The notes under the pieces are model-generated. The model had not been told where the DNA came from and did not search any database. It saw only the letters and a program-made list of their open reading frames with translations. Source: Euprymna scolopes (taxonomy: Eukaryota; Mollusca; Cephalopoda; Sepiida; Sepiolidae). From it: a DNA stretch of 20,989 bases. The DNA is taken from assembly GCA_024364805.1 (NCBI GenBank), contig CM044491.1, positions 115,362,677 through 115,383,665 on the forward strand, read 5' to 3'. Of this stretch, positions 9,484 to 19,276 are shown in pieces (position 1 is the stretch's first letter; each line of letters opens with the position of its first letter). The position numbers and the translations under genes are program-made.

Positions 9484-10065
9484 AGCAGAGCGTACCGTGT
9501 TACCTGGTTGTAAGATACGCATAAATATTATATTTATTAATACAGAATTATTTATTATAAACAGGAATACCGTAAGTATAAAATGTAAAGTTAAATTCCT
9601 TAAAAAAAACGAAAAAAGGGAACAAACTGAAACATGTCCATACAAACATGTTTTTTTCTTAGCAGTTCACTTCTTCCAAGTAAAAAAAAAAAAAACATAC
9701 TCGAGCTTATATCGAAACCAAAACCTGAAGACAGTGAATCAAATACGATAACTATTAGGCCAGCTTGACACGCTATTTAAAAAGTGCTTTTAAACTTATT
9801 CTTTTACATAAGTAATCTGTCATTCGAACGATTCCCGCAAGCGCATTTGTGAAACAATTGAAAACAGATACAAATCCGACGACCCCCGCCTTTTTCAATT
9901 GTGACCCCTTAGCAGACCTTTTTGCGGACGAAAACCGATTAAAAATTTTCTGCATGTCTGAATACCCTATATTCAATTTCAAGTCTGTAGATAAAAAAAC
10001 TTGTTGAGTATATGGGTTGAGAAGTGTCCTCACATACATTCTCACTTTTACAGACATATAGATTA
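9484..10065 (+). repeat. Interspersed repeat family 1b, copy C
   Basis: Matches copy D (19277-19790) at both ends. The head is TACCTGGTTGTAAGATACGC here (9501) and TGCCCGGTTGTAAAATACGC in D. The tail is AATACCCTATATTCAA followed by TTTCAAGTCTGTA (9977), then AAAACTTGTTGAG, CTCACATACATTCTCAC and an AT-rich end. The middle is A-rich and diverged. The 102-codon plus frame (9443-9751) and 94-codon minus frame (9773-10057) lie in this repeat; the minus product has no recognised domain and is best read as translated repeat tail. Confidence 0.7.
9630..9652. repeat. Small perfect hairpin within copy C
   Basis: AAACATGT and ACATGTTT form an 8-bp stem with a 7-base loop, followed by a run of T. The shape resembles a bacterial-type terminator, but nothing else here is bacterial, so it is noted only as a structure. 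Confidence 0.4.
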
Positions 10066-10633
10066 ATATCTTATTCGTAAAATGATATCAAGATGGCGGA
10101 ATACCGGTCTGTTCGAGAAATTAATCTTATCTCTCTTGGAACAGGTATTCTCGTAGTACATATATATGTGGAAGACAAAGAGATTTGATAAAATAATAAA
10201 TATGTTCTGGTTCATAACTCTTTTCCTTGGTTTCTATAGTTTTCCTTTTATTGTTCAAATGTGATTGCGGGTTTTACTTCTTTCGCATATTGTTTTATTT
10301 GAAATTCTCGAGGAAGAATGAATAAATATCGACTTCAAGTTCGGTCGACGTGAAAAGAAAAGAGAAAGACAAACAGAAAATAACACATGACATGAGATAT
10401 CGCTCAAGCAAATAAAAGACAGACAAAACTAAAAAAATTTGAATAAATAAGTAAATATAAGTTAGAGTAAGACGAGTTGTTTAGCAAGAGAAATGGTCAT
10501 TCTCAACAATCTTGAACTTTAGAAGATGTTATTTTTATTTTTGTTTTCAATGTTTTGCGCTTTACGTTTTGAAATTTGAAAAAGGCTACTAAGAATTAGT
10601 GCAGACAAACGTACGAAATAAAAGCTCCGTACA
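10066..10633. other. AT-rich stretch, nothing recognised
   Basis: No recognisable gene or repeat. GGAATACCGGTCTGTTC (about 10098) and GGAACAGGTATTC (about 10138) are loosely inverted relative to each other, too weak to call. Confidence 0.5.
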
Positions 10634-10654
10634 ACACACACACACACACACACA
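10634..10654. repeat. (AC)n microsatellite
   Basis: About 21 bases of AC repeat followed by ATATTTATTTATG. Confidence 0.95.
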
Positions 10655-11304
10655 TATTTATTTATGTCTTTGTGTTTGTAATACTGAATAGAGTTCTCTT
10701 CGGTAGTTAATTTTGTTAAAAAAATACATTCCTTAATACTTGTACAAATGTCGTAGAGGCTAAAACGGGAACTGTCTAAAAGAAACGATCGTATTTCAAT
10801 CTCCGTCTAAGACACTTTTCTAACCATACTGAGAAGTTGTGATACTGTTAATCACTTGGTTTGTGGATGTTATATACTCATTTATTATATAAAGGGCAAA
10901 AGGAGTGCATACTTCCAAGATCGTAATATCTCAGATTCGCAAAGGGACATCGTCTCTATCTTGTTTTTTTTGTTTTGTTTTTTTTGATAGTTTAAAAAAA
11001 AATCCCGCCGTGCCGTCATATCCAGTGTTTGTTTGTCTTTTTTCGTATAAAGCGAAACTATTCGAATGCAACCTCCTGACCTTCGGGCCGGGGGATATCT
11101 GTCTGTAACTGGTCCTTGGTCAACGTACGGGAAACCTTCATACAGAGACAATCACTATTTATTTGTATACTGCCAGAGTAAAAACGACCTTGTGTCTAAT
11201 ATGCTTTTATGGAAAGTTTAAAAGCAAAGCCATTTCTGCAAGTCATATTTTATTTTTGATTGACTACGTTAAATTTGAACGTTTTAAACTTTCGCTCGTG
11301 TCAT
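10655..11304. other. Stretch with A/T runs and a small GC-rich patch, no gene
   Basis: T-rich runs near 10960-10985 and an A9 run near 10994-11002 are followed by a GC-rich patch near 11069-11095 (CCTGACCTTCGGGCCGGGGG). Frames of 88 codons (10885-11151 minus) and 67 codons (10905-11108 plus) overlap on opposite strands and are unrecognised. AAAAACGACCTTGT at 11180-11193 also occurs at 9148-9161 in copy F1. Confidence 0.5.
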
Positions 11305-11410
11305 GTAGTAACGGTAAGACGTCCGGTTTCCTTTCAGGTTCTTTTCCGTCTTTGCGTCACGGGTTCGAGTCTGCCTGCCTACTACCACTTTATTTATTTA
11401 TTTATTTATT
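11305..11410 (+). mobile_element. tRNA-derived SINE-like head with TTTA tail
   Basis: A perfect pol III B box GGTTCGAGTCT (11362-11372) follows an A-box-like TAGTAACGGTA (11306-11316) by about 56 bases, a little longer than in true tRNA genes. The stems around the T loop do not pair well, so it is not a working tRNA gene. A (TTTA)n tail (11389-11410) follows within 20 bases, as in many SINEs. A second copy of the same head pattern, with TAACGGTA, GGTTCTT and GGGTTCGA in the same order, lies at 20801-20890. The body between B box and tail is very short, so it is either truncated or a minimal family. Confidence 0.55.
11389..11410. repeat. (TTTA)n microsatellite
   Basis: More than five TTTA units, followed by TCATTTTTTG and an ACACAC stretch. 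It is likely the 3' tail of the SINE-like sequence just upstream. Confidence 0.9.
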
Positions 11411-12123
11411 CATTTTTTGCTCAACACACACCTAAACACTCGAGCAACGCCAGGCACTCAGGCTAGTCTTATCTAAGCTATAAACACAGTTATTTTTATC
11501 GAACACCGTTAATGTGGTTAAATTTGTCCGTCCCCTCCTAATTTTACATACAAAGGATTGTGTTCCCGACCTGTAGTGTAACGCTTGGAATAAGCCTCAT
11601 TGATTAGAACGTTTGGAATTGAGGTAAATCTGACTTGGGTTTTGGAAAGCGGATCGAGTGCCTAAAATTGAACAGTTCTCTATATACTGAAGATTCCGCA
11701 AGTTTGGATATATATGGAATCGACACCAACCCTATTAGGGTTTAACCAAGTTACTCCAAAGAATAGAGGTCCGTGGGAGAATGAAATTCACCAGCGGTCT
11801 TCTCGCGCATGTATATCACCGTTACGGGGATGACGATGATCAATGCTGCTTTACTGACGACAACTGGTGTGTTAGCGTGATTATGACGTACGCTAGGATA
11901 AAACCTGTATTGTCTAGATAATACATGAAATAATATGTACTGAATAACCCCGGGATACCGCATTAAAAATTAGGAAAAAATACAGTACAATATATAATAC
12001 ACATGAAAATAATAAAAAACACAACACCGTAAGGCGGGGCCAATACCGTCACTAGGGGCTGTAAAAACATCGTATTCCACATTGTAACCTGAAAAAAAAC
12101 GTATCTTAGGGTCATAGTCTCCC
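11411..12123. other. Unassigned stretch before the LINE fragment
   Basis: About 700 bases with no recognised gene. AACCCTATTAGGGTT at 11728-11742 is a near-perfect palindrome around a single central base. Minus-strand frames of 70 (11751-11963) and 68 codons (11963-12169) have no recognisable similarity. An insertion of part of another repeat here may have cut off the LINE 5' side, but I cannot define its ends. Confidence 0.5.
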
Positions 12124-12560
12124 GGGGTTCAACTAATATATATAATATCCCATCAACAAAATGTTGCATCCCTCTGCCTGTTCTACAAGTACTTTAATGG
12201 TGAATACTCTGACGAACTACAAGCAATTGTACCCCTTCGGCGTGGATACCCCAAACAAACCCGACAAGCAGCTAAATCCCACCTCTTCACAGTAAAGATC
12301 CGTAGGTGTAAGAAAGCCTTATACTCCAATAGTTTATTCCCCAGAACTGCTAGACTTTGGTACTCCCTTCCGAGATTGTGCTTTCCCAAATGTACTGAGA
12401 TGAGAAATTCAAGTGTAATGTGAACAGACATATTGCTATTCATCTCCCTTCATAATACCCCTGCAACTTATGTCCCCGATAGTATTCCCCCTACTTCAAA
12501 GTGGCACTGTACCTTGTTTTGGGTGAAAATTTAATTTTTAAAAATAATAATAAATATATG
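12124..12560 (+). mobile_element. 3' end of a Jockey/CR1-type LINE (ORF2 C-terminus, 3' UTR and AAT-rich tail)
   Basis: Translating from 12145 gives SHQQNVASLCLFYKYF, then NGEYSDELQAIVPL, SHLFTV and FPRTARLWYSLP. These are the well-known conserved C-terminal words (HRRNVASLxLFYxYxxGxCSxEL ... FFPRTARLWNSLP) of reverse transcriptases in the Jockey/CR1/I group of LINEs. The frame ends at TGA 12421-12423, but the family-like ending FKCNVNRHIAIHLPS reads in another frame from about 12402 to TAA 12453-12455, so a one-base indel lies near 12400. Upstream of about 12124 the frame contains stops and no similarity, so the copy is 5'-truncated, as LINE copies usually are. After the stop come about 70 bases of 3' UTR and an A/T tail with AATAATAATAAAT (12543 on). 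Dead copy; no endonuclease or RT core is present. Confidence 0.85.
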
Positions 12561-13603
12561 AGAGAGTTGAGCACTGATGTGTATGGAATTGTCACTTGCA
12601 TTTAGGGATAACGCAAAACTCTTTATAAAAAGGAAAAAGTGCTCTTCGATTTTCATATTGTTTAGAAATAATATTTTCTTGCTTCACTAATTATAAATGC
12701 AAAAGCATCATCATGGTTTGGCTAGACGATTTGAAAAGGTGAACAGATCGAGGCTCGGCTCTAACGATACTGAGAGAGGTATACGTTTATTGTCACTCAA
12801 ATGCTTGAGAATTCCACCGTCAATTTTCAACGAGGATCTGGCGGTAATTGTATGGTGCAATAATGCAAATTGATTTGCAATAATAGCCTAAAGTAGCGTA
12901 GAGTACTAAAAATATGGGAAAATTGGTTGTTTCTTGGACTCCAGGGAAAACAACCCGTTTTACCAGTAAATGATTACATGTAATAGCTCTTATGAGAACT
13001 AGTTAGCAAATAACAATACTGAAGAAATGATCTACTTAGCTTCAATATTACCATTTTATGATTCATTCTGTAACACTTTCAAACGGTGGTGCTTATGTAC
13101 TGATAGGTAAATGGACAACGGCGCAAACTTACGAACTTGGTGTGCGAAGTTCAGTTCCGGACACTTCCATAGTATGAATTTAATTGAGTAATGTTGGCAA
13201 CCGTCGTGTGCAAATTCATCTTTTTACTTCACTCTCAAATAGGAAATAATGGTTGCTAGTCAGTAAATATCAAAATAAAATTCGTTTTCTTCGTTGTGTC
13301 TTCTTCCACGGGCCTCGTGTGAGCATTGCTAGTTGTTTATAGCTTAAGTTGTCACCAAGGGTCACGCATTCATACATGCTTTTAGAGCTTCTACATGGTT
13401 TAGTATTTCTTTCGTGCGTCAACCATTGACATTCCGATAGTGGTTATCATGTTTCCGACCGACATTTTCTAACCGCGGGCAGAGATTTATACACGAAGAT
13501 CATTTGTGTGGTATTTAATAATTCAGAAAGAAACAGACCCGCAAATATTAGTCAGACTATCCAAACACACTTTATAATGAATTGCTTATATCAATGTAAA
13601 TGC
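12561..13603. other. Unassigned stretch
   Basis: About 1 kb with no recognised gene. AGTTCAGTTCC near 13150, in a slightly GC-richer setting, resembles a pol III B box, but the A-box candidate (about 13105) is poor. ATTGATTTGCAATAAT and nearby GTGCAATAATGCAAATTG (12856-12885) make a small imperfect repeat. Confidence 0.5.
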
Positions 13604-13619
13604 ATATATATATATATAA
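13604..13619. repeat. (AT)n microsatellite
   Basis: About 16 bases of AT repeat immediately before the possible MITE-like element. Confidence 0.9.
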
Positions 13620-13623
13620 TTAG

Positions 13624-14010
13624 TGATTGGACGATTCCGATATTTTCTTGATTCGGTACAAAACTCCCAGTTCTGATTTATTATACATTTCTAAATATTT
13701 AACTATAAATTTATTTTTCCCCGATTACCATAAAAACACCTGTTAAATGAGTATCTATTTTCTTAAATGTAAACAAACTTGTAGGGATGGTATCTGTGGA
13801 TTTTAATTTTATTGGTAGATTAAAATTAATAAATATTTATGATTTTTGTAGTTCTACAAACAGTGGTAGATTGTGTTTTAAACAAAATGGAATAAAAACA
13901 TAAAGTAATCGTTTTTTACATCAGAAAAGAGGGTATCGTAATCGGTATAGGAAAAAAATTGTGCCTAAGAAGTTCGGATTTTTCCGATTAATCCTCCCAA
14001 CATTAACTGG
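13624..14010. mobile_element. Possible MITE-like element with CGATTCCGAT / ATCGGTAT ends
   Basis: The left end carries GACGATTCCGATATTTTC and GATTCGGTACAAAA (13630-13664). The right end carries GGTATCGTAATCGGTATAGG (13932-13951), TTGTGCC and TTCGGATTTTTCCGATTAAT. The reverse complement of the right end aligns loosely with the left (CCGA, TTCTT, GG.ACAA). The interior has short hairpins, ATTTTAAT/ATTAAAAT (about 13802-13829) and TTGTAGTTCTACAA (13846-13859). Clusters of CGATTCCGAT/ATCGGTATC-type words are seen in ends of some hAT-like MITEs; the link is from general memory. No target-site duplication found; exact borders uncertain. Confidence 0.3.
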
Positions 14011-15149
14011 TTATGTATCTTTCTTACCAATATAATTTTAGTACACATTTGCAAATGTATTTCAGTCACAGCTTCAGATATGTTGAAGTTGTCAAGCTGG
14101 GACGTGCCGTCATTATGTGAAATGAATGAAATGAAAAATAAAGACCCTCTGACTTGATAAAGTTTTATAACTGACTGAAACGTTTTGCTGATGCGTGGAC
14201 AAATACTGATAAGCACTAAACAGTTTTATTTAATATAACGCATTATATTATGAATACAGTAAAGTTTTTTTTCTGGATTTCTGTACCCTGGGTATACATT
14301 TTTACCTAAAATATGATATGCTAGCAGAAAATGACTGAGAAATGTTATGTCCTCTTGTACCAAACACTGAGCCTCTTATATTTTATAATCAATGTTCTAC
14401 ATTGATTAATAACTTAGTCTAAAAATATATACGCAGACGCATGAAATATAAATAGAGGTTGTTGACACCGTTTTCCACGTATTTAATGAGAAATACATGT
14501 ATACACTTTTCCAGGACTGAACACAATCTCATAATTTTTACTTATTTTTATTATAATTTCTAAAATAGTTATACATCGTTATTTTATTTATGGATGCCCG
14601 GTGCGAACGCAGACCTCATATAATGAAAAGTTGTATTAATTAATACAACTATTGAATCAGTTCTAAGATTGTATTCGATGATGTCTTTGATCTTGGTAAT
14701 AGACTTTGTTTTCAACTCAATCCCTAGTAAACGGTGATTGAAATCGTTAATTGACTTTAATGGGGCCATTAAATTCCTTGAACAATTTTATCCTTATTAG
14801 AACTAATTTGAATGTTCAATAAAGCTATCGATTGTTACAACAGCCACCCAGAGACATTTTTCTTTTGTATAAGAAGATATGAAAAATGCTTCGTGGAATA
14901 TTCACAGCCGATTGCTGTTTAGTCTCTTTTCTCCGTCGTCATTTATTTTTACTCCGCGACCCCATAAATGGCTTTTAACCATCAGTTATAGGGAACTGAT
15001 AACTTCCCCATTCCTATTTCACCATGTGACATCATAATTGACGATTATGACAAATTTTGGAACAAAATTCTTAGACGCATACATTGGTAATTTGGGTCAT
15101 ACAAGTTTGATTTAATTGTATGCATAGGCTTTAAGAGTGTGAATGTCCT
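14011..15149. other. AT-rich stretch with one palindrome, no gene
   Basis: Open frames on the minus strand of 83 codons (13965-14216) and 61 codons (14584-14769) are unrecognised. Apart from the palindrome at 14629-14650, I see no repeat, RNA gene or regulatory element. Confidence 0.5.
14629..14650. repeat. 22-bp perfect palindrome
   Basis: AGTTGTATTAA followed by its exact reverse complement, with no spacer. It has the shape of a dimeric binding site or a cruciform. The flanking bases do not extend the symmetry. It lies inside a short minus-strand frame that I do not consider real. Confidence 0.6.
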
Positions 15150-15415
15150 TCGTGAAATCCAGATATTTGCGATTTTCCTGAAATTAGGACAATGTATATT
15201 AAGCATTACGTTAAATTATTTATTGATTTTCAGTTTGTGGGAGTATATTAAAGGAGTTTTACGAACATAAGATGGAAACACTTTCCATTTGAAAATTCAT
15301 ATTTTTCAGATTTGCATTAAATTTAAGTTATGATCACTAGACATTAATAAGAGTCCCTGAATGTCGATTTCTTTTTACGATTCCATAATCTTAAGCCTTA
15401 AATTTTAGAAATTGT
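15150..15415 (+). repeat. Interspersed repeat family 2, copy F2
   Basis: Partner of F1. Anchors are AGATATTTGCGAT (15161) with CTGAAAT, TTTCAGTTT (15228), CAGATTTGCATTAAA (15307) and CCTGAATGTCGATTT (15356). It lacks the roughly 200 bases that F1 has between the first two anchors. It ends shortly before a TA microsatellite that may be its tail. Non-coding; family unknown. Confidence 0.55.
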
Positions 15416-15419
15416 CTAA

Positions 15420-15422
<3 letters not shown>

Positions 15423-15451
<29 letters not shown>
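15423..15451. repeat. (TA)n microsatellite
   Basis: About 29 bases of pure TA repeat directly after copy F2. Confidence 0.97.
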
Positions 15452-15453
<2 letters not shown>

Positions 15454-15562
15454 CTTATATTCCAATAACAATTCTGGATCTAAAGGTTAGTAACATTATA
15501 TATTGATTTTAATCTATACAATGAACATAAAGTAACTTCAACTAGGGACAGCATTCTTCGAA

Positions 15563-15593
15563 CATATATATATATGTGTGTGTGTGTGTGTGT
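15563..15593. repeat. Compound (AT)n(TG)n microsatellite
   Basis: An AT run of about 12 bases passes into a TG run of about 18 bases. The frame overlapping it (15542-15811 minus, 89 codons) contains HTHTHTYIY from this tract and is not a gene. Confidence 0.95.
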
Positions 15594-15819
15594 TCGTATA
15601 GATAACCGTTAACTTTACGATTTTTTATCTTCTCTCGTCTTTGTTCATTGGACATTAGATCCATAAAAAGTTGGCTCAAACTTAATGATAGTCCTATTGT
15701 TAGCTGAGGTCCATTCACCAATGTGAAAATGGCACTATTTGTTTTGTTTTTTTTTAACTTCGACGTAGAATATCTCTTTTTTTTCTCTTTTGCGGAAGTT
15801 GTAGGTGACACGATAGTTA

Positions 15820-15878
15820 CGTGAATTTACTCATCAAGTTTCCCCGCTAGTCGAAGCCATCTTCAGGCATAAGATAAT
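15820..15878 (-). repeat. Possible retroelement tail with CTGAAGATGGC ... GAAAC motif
   Basis: On the minus strand CTGAAGATGGC (15866-15856) is followed after about 10 bases by GGGGAAACTTGATGA (15845-15831). Paired CTGAWGA and GAAAC words near each other recur in Penelope-like element ends, some of which hold hammerhead ribozymes; CTGAAGA fits the CUGANGA core. The sequence between them forms at best a three-base stem, so a working ribozyme is unlikely. GAAACGTTGATGA also occurs in the right arm of the fold-back repeat at 4147-4168. Confidence 0.25.
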
Positions 15879-17811
15879 GGATGGATCTAAAATATACTGC
15901 GCAGGTGATTCTCATTTTCTTTGTCCAAGACTTTCTATTTTTTTTTTAACCTTCTTCGTTTATTGGATTTAGTTTGTTTTTTTTTTCTGCCTTGGCTATA
16001 TGGAATATATAAAAGCATTTTTTATCAATGGACATGTACGGACGATTCCGAAAAATGGACCATCTATTCAAACGGTGCATGCTATTAGGTTCATTCCAGT
16101 TGATCTTAAAAGGAATTGCATGCCATTCTTTGCCATGGATATATTTCTGTCGCCTTTTCCTAGAGCAATACAGAAGGAAATACAAAAAAATATTGCTTCA
16201 AAAATGATGCATTAAAATCTACTTTTCCTTCTACGACATAATTTCTTCAATCGCATTTTTTTCATTTTACTAGCAAAATTCTTTATCGAAAGTCGCCTTT
16301 AAGAGTCCCTTACGGATGACCGTTACCACTTTGTTTGATTGATTTAACGTGTTATCATTATTACTTTATACCTTCTATCGGAAATGACTCACAAAAGTAT
16401 GCTTGGCTCCTATTCGCACTACTATTCAACTACAATCATAGAATTACGTCAGCCGTTTATTTTTTTTAATATTTTTAAATATCTGCTGACAAAATGAAAA
16501 ACACAAACCACTGACTTTTCATTTAGAGTAGTATATTAATATCTTAATTAAACTCAGGCGGCATAAATTGTTTACTTAGCTATTTGCTTTTAAGTCTCCT
16601 CTGAACACCTGAAACGGTTTTGAATATCGGCTAAAAACAATGTTTTACTCGCTAACTTTGTGAGACGTGTTTATATTAATTATATACAAATAAGTATACA
16701 TTGATTTTTATGGTATTTGTGCAATTTACGCCATGTGCTAAAGTAATATTATTATTCAGAAAGCCATTCTTTTTAACATAAAGAATTAAAGCTGTTTACC
16801 TATCTTGTACTTTCACTTAACAATTTAATAAACAAAAGATACAGGAGAAATGAATTAAACTTGAAAAATTATCTTAAAACTGTGCCGGTCCGTAAACTGC
16901 AGAAGTATTGTTTTATTCTAGCGCGGATAACTCATTATTTACCGTGACAGACTTCTTAAACAAGTCATTATTAGTGATCTCTCACTTATAAGAAAAGGTG
17001 GTATATTTTTTAATTTGAATCATAAGTTTCCTAACCGTTTTAGCATTATGTACTTGATGCATCAAGCCTTAAAAATTGAGTCGTCACTGATACCGGCCAG
17101 TCGTTACGTCTGGAATTTCAATAACAATATCTCTCCCGAGTATTGAAGTTTTCCCCGTTTTTTTTTCCAGATGAGATTTGAATGATGCTATCCTTTCTCG
17201 GGTTTCCAATCTCGTTGACGCCTGGAGGTTGTTTTTTTTTATTGTGCCAATCAATATATGCGCCGCTTCATTTCATTGTTTATTATAGTGGAAACAGATA
17301 ATATCTTTCTCGTATTCGTACCTAGCTTCACCGTTCCCTTGTATTCGTATTATCATGGTTCAGTTCTAATTCTGATAACAACACATCCTTCAAAAGATTG
17401 TTTGGTTAATATGCATTAGCATAAAATAACATGGCGGATGTAGAGGAATAAACTGTGATTTCGAACTATAATATTCTACAGTTAGTAGTGTAGTTAAATC
17501 GATAGGCAAATTTATAATCTGGTTCTAAGAATATCATAACATGATCAGATATTTTACAATAGGGAGGCGTAACTGTTTCAGTTAGTGCAGTACCATGGGC
17601 TCTAAGTCATTTTGACACACTTCATACGCCTAAAGAAAAAATGGTTCATGATCAATCGATGAATGACTCGAAAAGATAATGTCTTGTAATATTTACCGAT
17701 TGCTATTCTATTTCAACTTGTCTGTTTTTGATCTTTCAGTTGCGCAGATTGGGGTTTGCCATGCAATTATCCAAGACAATCGACATAAAACTGTTTTTCC
17801 GTTTTAGCATG
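15879..17811. other. Long AT-rich stretch, no gene recognised
   Basis: About 1.9 kb. The best open frame is 71 codons on the plus strand (16000-16215), with NGHVRTIPKNGPSIQTVHA inside and a 79-codon frame opposite. It has a reasonable residue mix but no similarity I recognise and no clear splice sites. T runs near 15940-15948, 15977-15986, 17158-17166 and 17232-17240 may be remnants of minus-strand A tails. Nothing else seen. Confidence 0.5.
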
Positions 17812-18470
17812 AACTAGCATGGAGCCTCGACGTTGCTCGCATGTGAATGACTAGCAACTAATGTTTCACATTCCTATATTTTATTATCTTCAAAATCGGT
17901 GAATTCAACCAATTTTTTTTTTTCAATCAAATCGATTTCGGACCCATTGTGATGCACCGGGGAAATGCTTCACATGCCTTTTCGCAGTGACTTACACCAC
18001 AATACATTGTGGTCTATCTATTGTTACTTTAATTCAAGGCATTATATAAAAGAATAATTTCATAAAAGTTTAAAATATAAAAATCAAGTAGCATGACTCA
18101 ATTGTGCTCTAAACATAAACATTCTTTCCGAACGCGCCTCTGTCATATAAAAATACCTAGTCGATTTTATGACAGGCCCTTCGGCTTGTGTGGTGATAAA
18201 ATTTGTCAACACATTATACAGCCTTATATCACAAATGCGTTTAAGTTTGGTCAAAATCGCCTGTTTTCTTTAATCATTTTTTTTCGATTATCTATACTTA
18301 TCGAAGACATTCCGAAACAAAACCAATTTGACAACATATAGTGTGTTTGTGTAAAAGTTCATAAAAATCGGTCAAGCTATTGCGGAGTCTATAGGGACCT
18401 CTCTCTCTCGACCTCTCTCTCACTTACTCACACACACACTCATTCAAAGTTCATTTTATATAAGAGGTAG
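17812..18470 (+). repeat. Interspersed repeat family 1, copy B
   Basis: Colinear partner of copy A. The head is GGAGCCTCGACGTTGCT (17821), then GATGCACCGGGG (17951), CACAATACATTGTGGT (17998), CCGAACGCGCCTCTGTC (18128), CCTTCGGCTTGTGTG (18178), TACTTATCGAAGACATTCC (18295), ATAAAAATCG (18361), GAGTCTATAGGGA (18385). The tail is rich in CTCT and ACAC and ends TTTTATATAAGAGG. It has one copy of the module that is doubled in A. The 82-codon plus frame (18093-18341) lies across these conserved non-coding blocks and is not called as a gene. Confidence 0.75.
18397..18440. repeat. CT-rich and AC microsatellite in the tail of copy B
   Basis: Two CTCTCTCT stretches separated by CGAC, then ACTCACACACACACT. 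Copy A has a much shorter ACAC stretch at the same place, so the tract expanded in B. Confidence 0.9.
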
Positions 18471-19276
18471 AAACGTTCAGGTTGACGTACATAAACAAAT
18501 CTATCACCCAAAAAGACACGTAGCATTTCTACATTATAATATTCAACTAAGAACCATCGTTGGGCGACGTGATTTGGTTACAATTTCTCAGAAACCGACC
18601 TTGTTCACACGCTTTATTAGTTCGTGCTGGTATCCAAATACCTGTCCGATTAATCTCTTCTCGTCGTGCGCTAACATGTTATTTTAATAAACCCTCTATT
18701 CAACCCAATGTTACTCTTCTCAACCTATCAGAAGTTGAAATTTATAATTACTTCCTTTACATTCTAATGTAACTTATTCCGGAAAATGAAAATTTGACAT
18801 TACTCTGTGAAAATAGAGAATCTACATCTATCTACATGTGATATTTAATATTTATTATTCATTCGCTTCGTCTAAATCAGATGGTTTTACTGTTGGCATT
18901 GATTTAACCGATATCTTTTAGTTAGAATACTTTCTGGAAAGACGGGAACTGTTCATTTCCGGTAGTATCAGTGCGGAAGAAGGTAATGTAATCATGGCCG
19001 ATCTCCAGGATCATCATTGATTTTATAAAACTGAGAAAAAGTTTTACGGCATTTAACGACTCTATTTGGCTACTTTATTCATATAAAGCGACCTTGGATA
19101 AAGCGAATCAAACAAAGGCCTAAAGATATGTTTGAAGCGGGGAAATATATAACAGAAGTAATGAAATAACTGATAACTTATTCTTGCAGAGAAAAAGCAC
19201 AGTTTGAAAATCTTAGAAATCTAATATTACGAAATTCAATGCACTATTTTGAGAGTTCGAGAAGTATTTTATATAT
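18471..19276. other. Unassigned stretch between copies B and D
   Basis: A 70-codon plus frame (18560-18772) contains VRAGIQIPVRLISSRRALTC, with a residue mix closer to real protein than most frames here. I recognise no domain and see no clear exon borders. No repeat or RNA gene found. Confidence 0.45.

Noticed and set aside
9630-9658. Hairpin followed by T run, like a rho-independent terminator
   Set aside because: The window shows no bacterial gene organisation, and T runs are frequent in this AT-rich repeat.
9443-9751. 102-codon plus-strand frame
   Set aside because: It covers the head and A-rich middle of copy C, and its lysine-rich product reflects A runs.
9773-10057. 94-codon minus-strand frame with a protein-like product
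   Set aside because: It is the antisense of the tail of repeat copy C; the matching part of copy D does not keep it as a recognisable frame.
11728-11745. TTAGGGTTTAACC, which recalls telomere repeats
   Set aside because: Only one TTAGGG unit and its mirror, so there is no telomeric array.
13080-13170. tRNA-like stretch with AGTTCAGTTCC
   Set aside because: B-box match is partial and the A-box candidate is poor; no cloverleaf can be drawn.
16000-16215. 71-codon plus-strand frame following a TATA-like word
   Set aside because: Reasonable residue mix, but no domain recognised, an equally long frame lies opposite, and no splice or polyadenylation context supports it.
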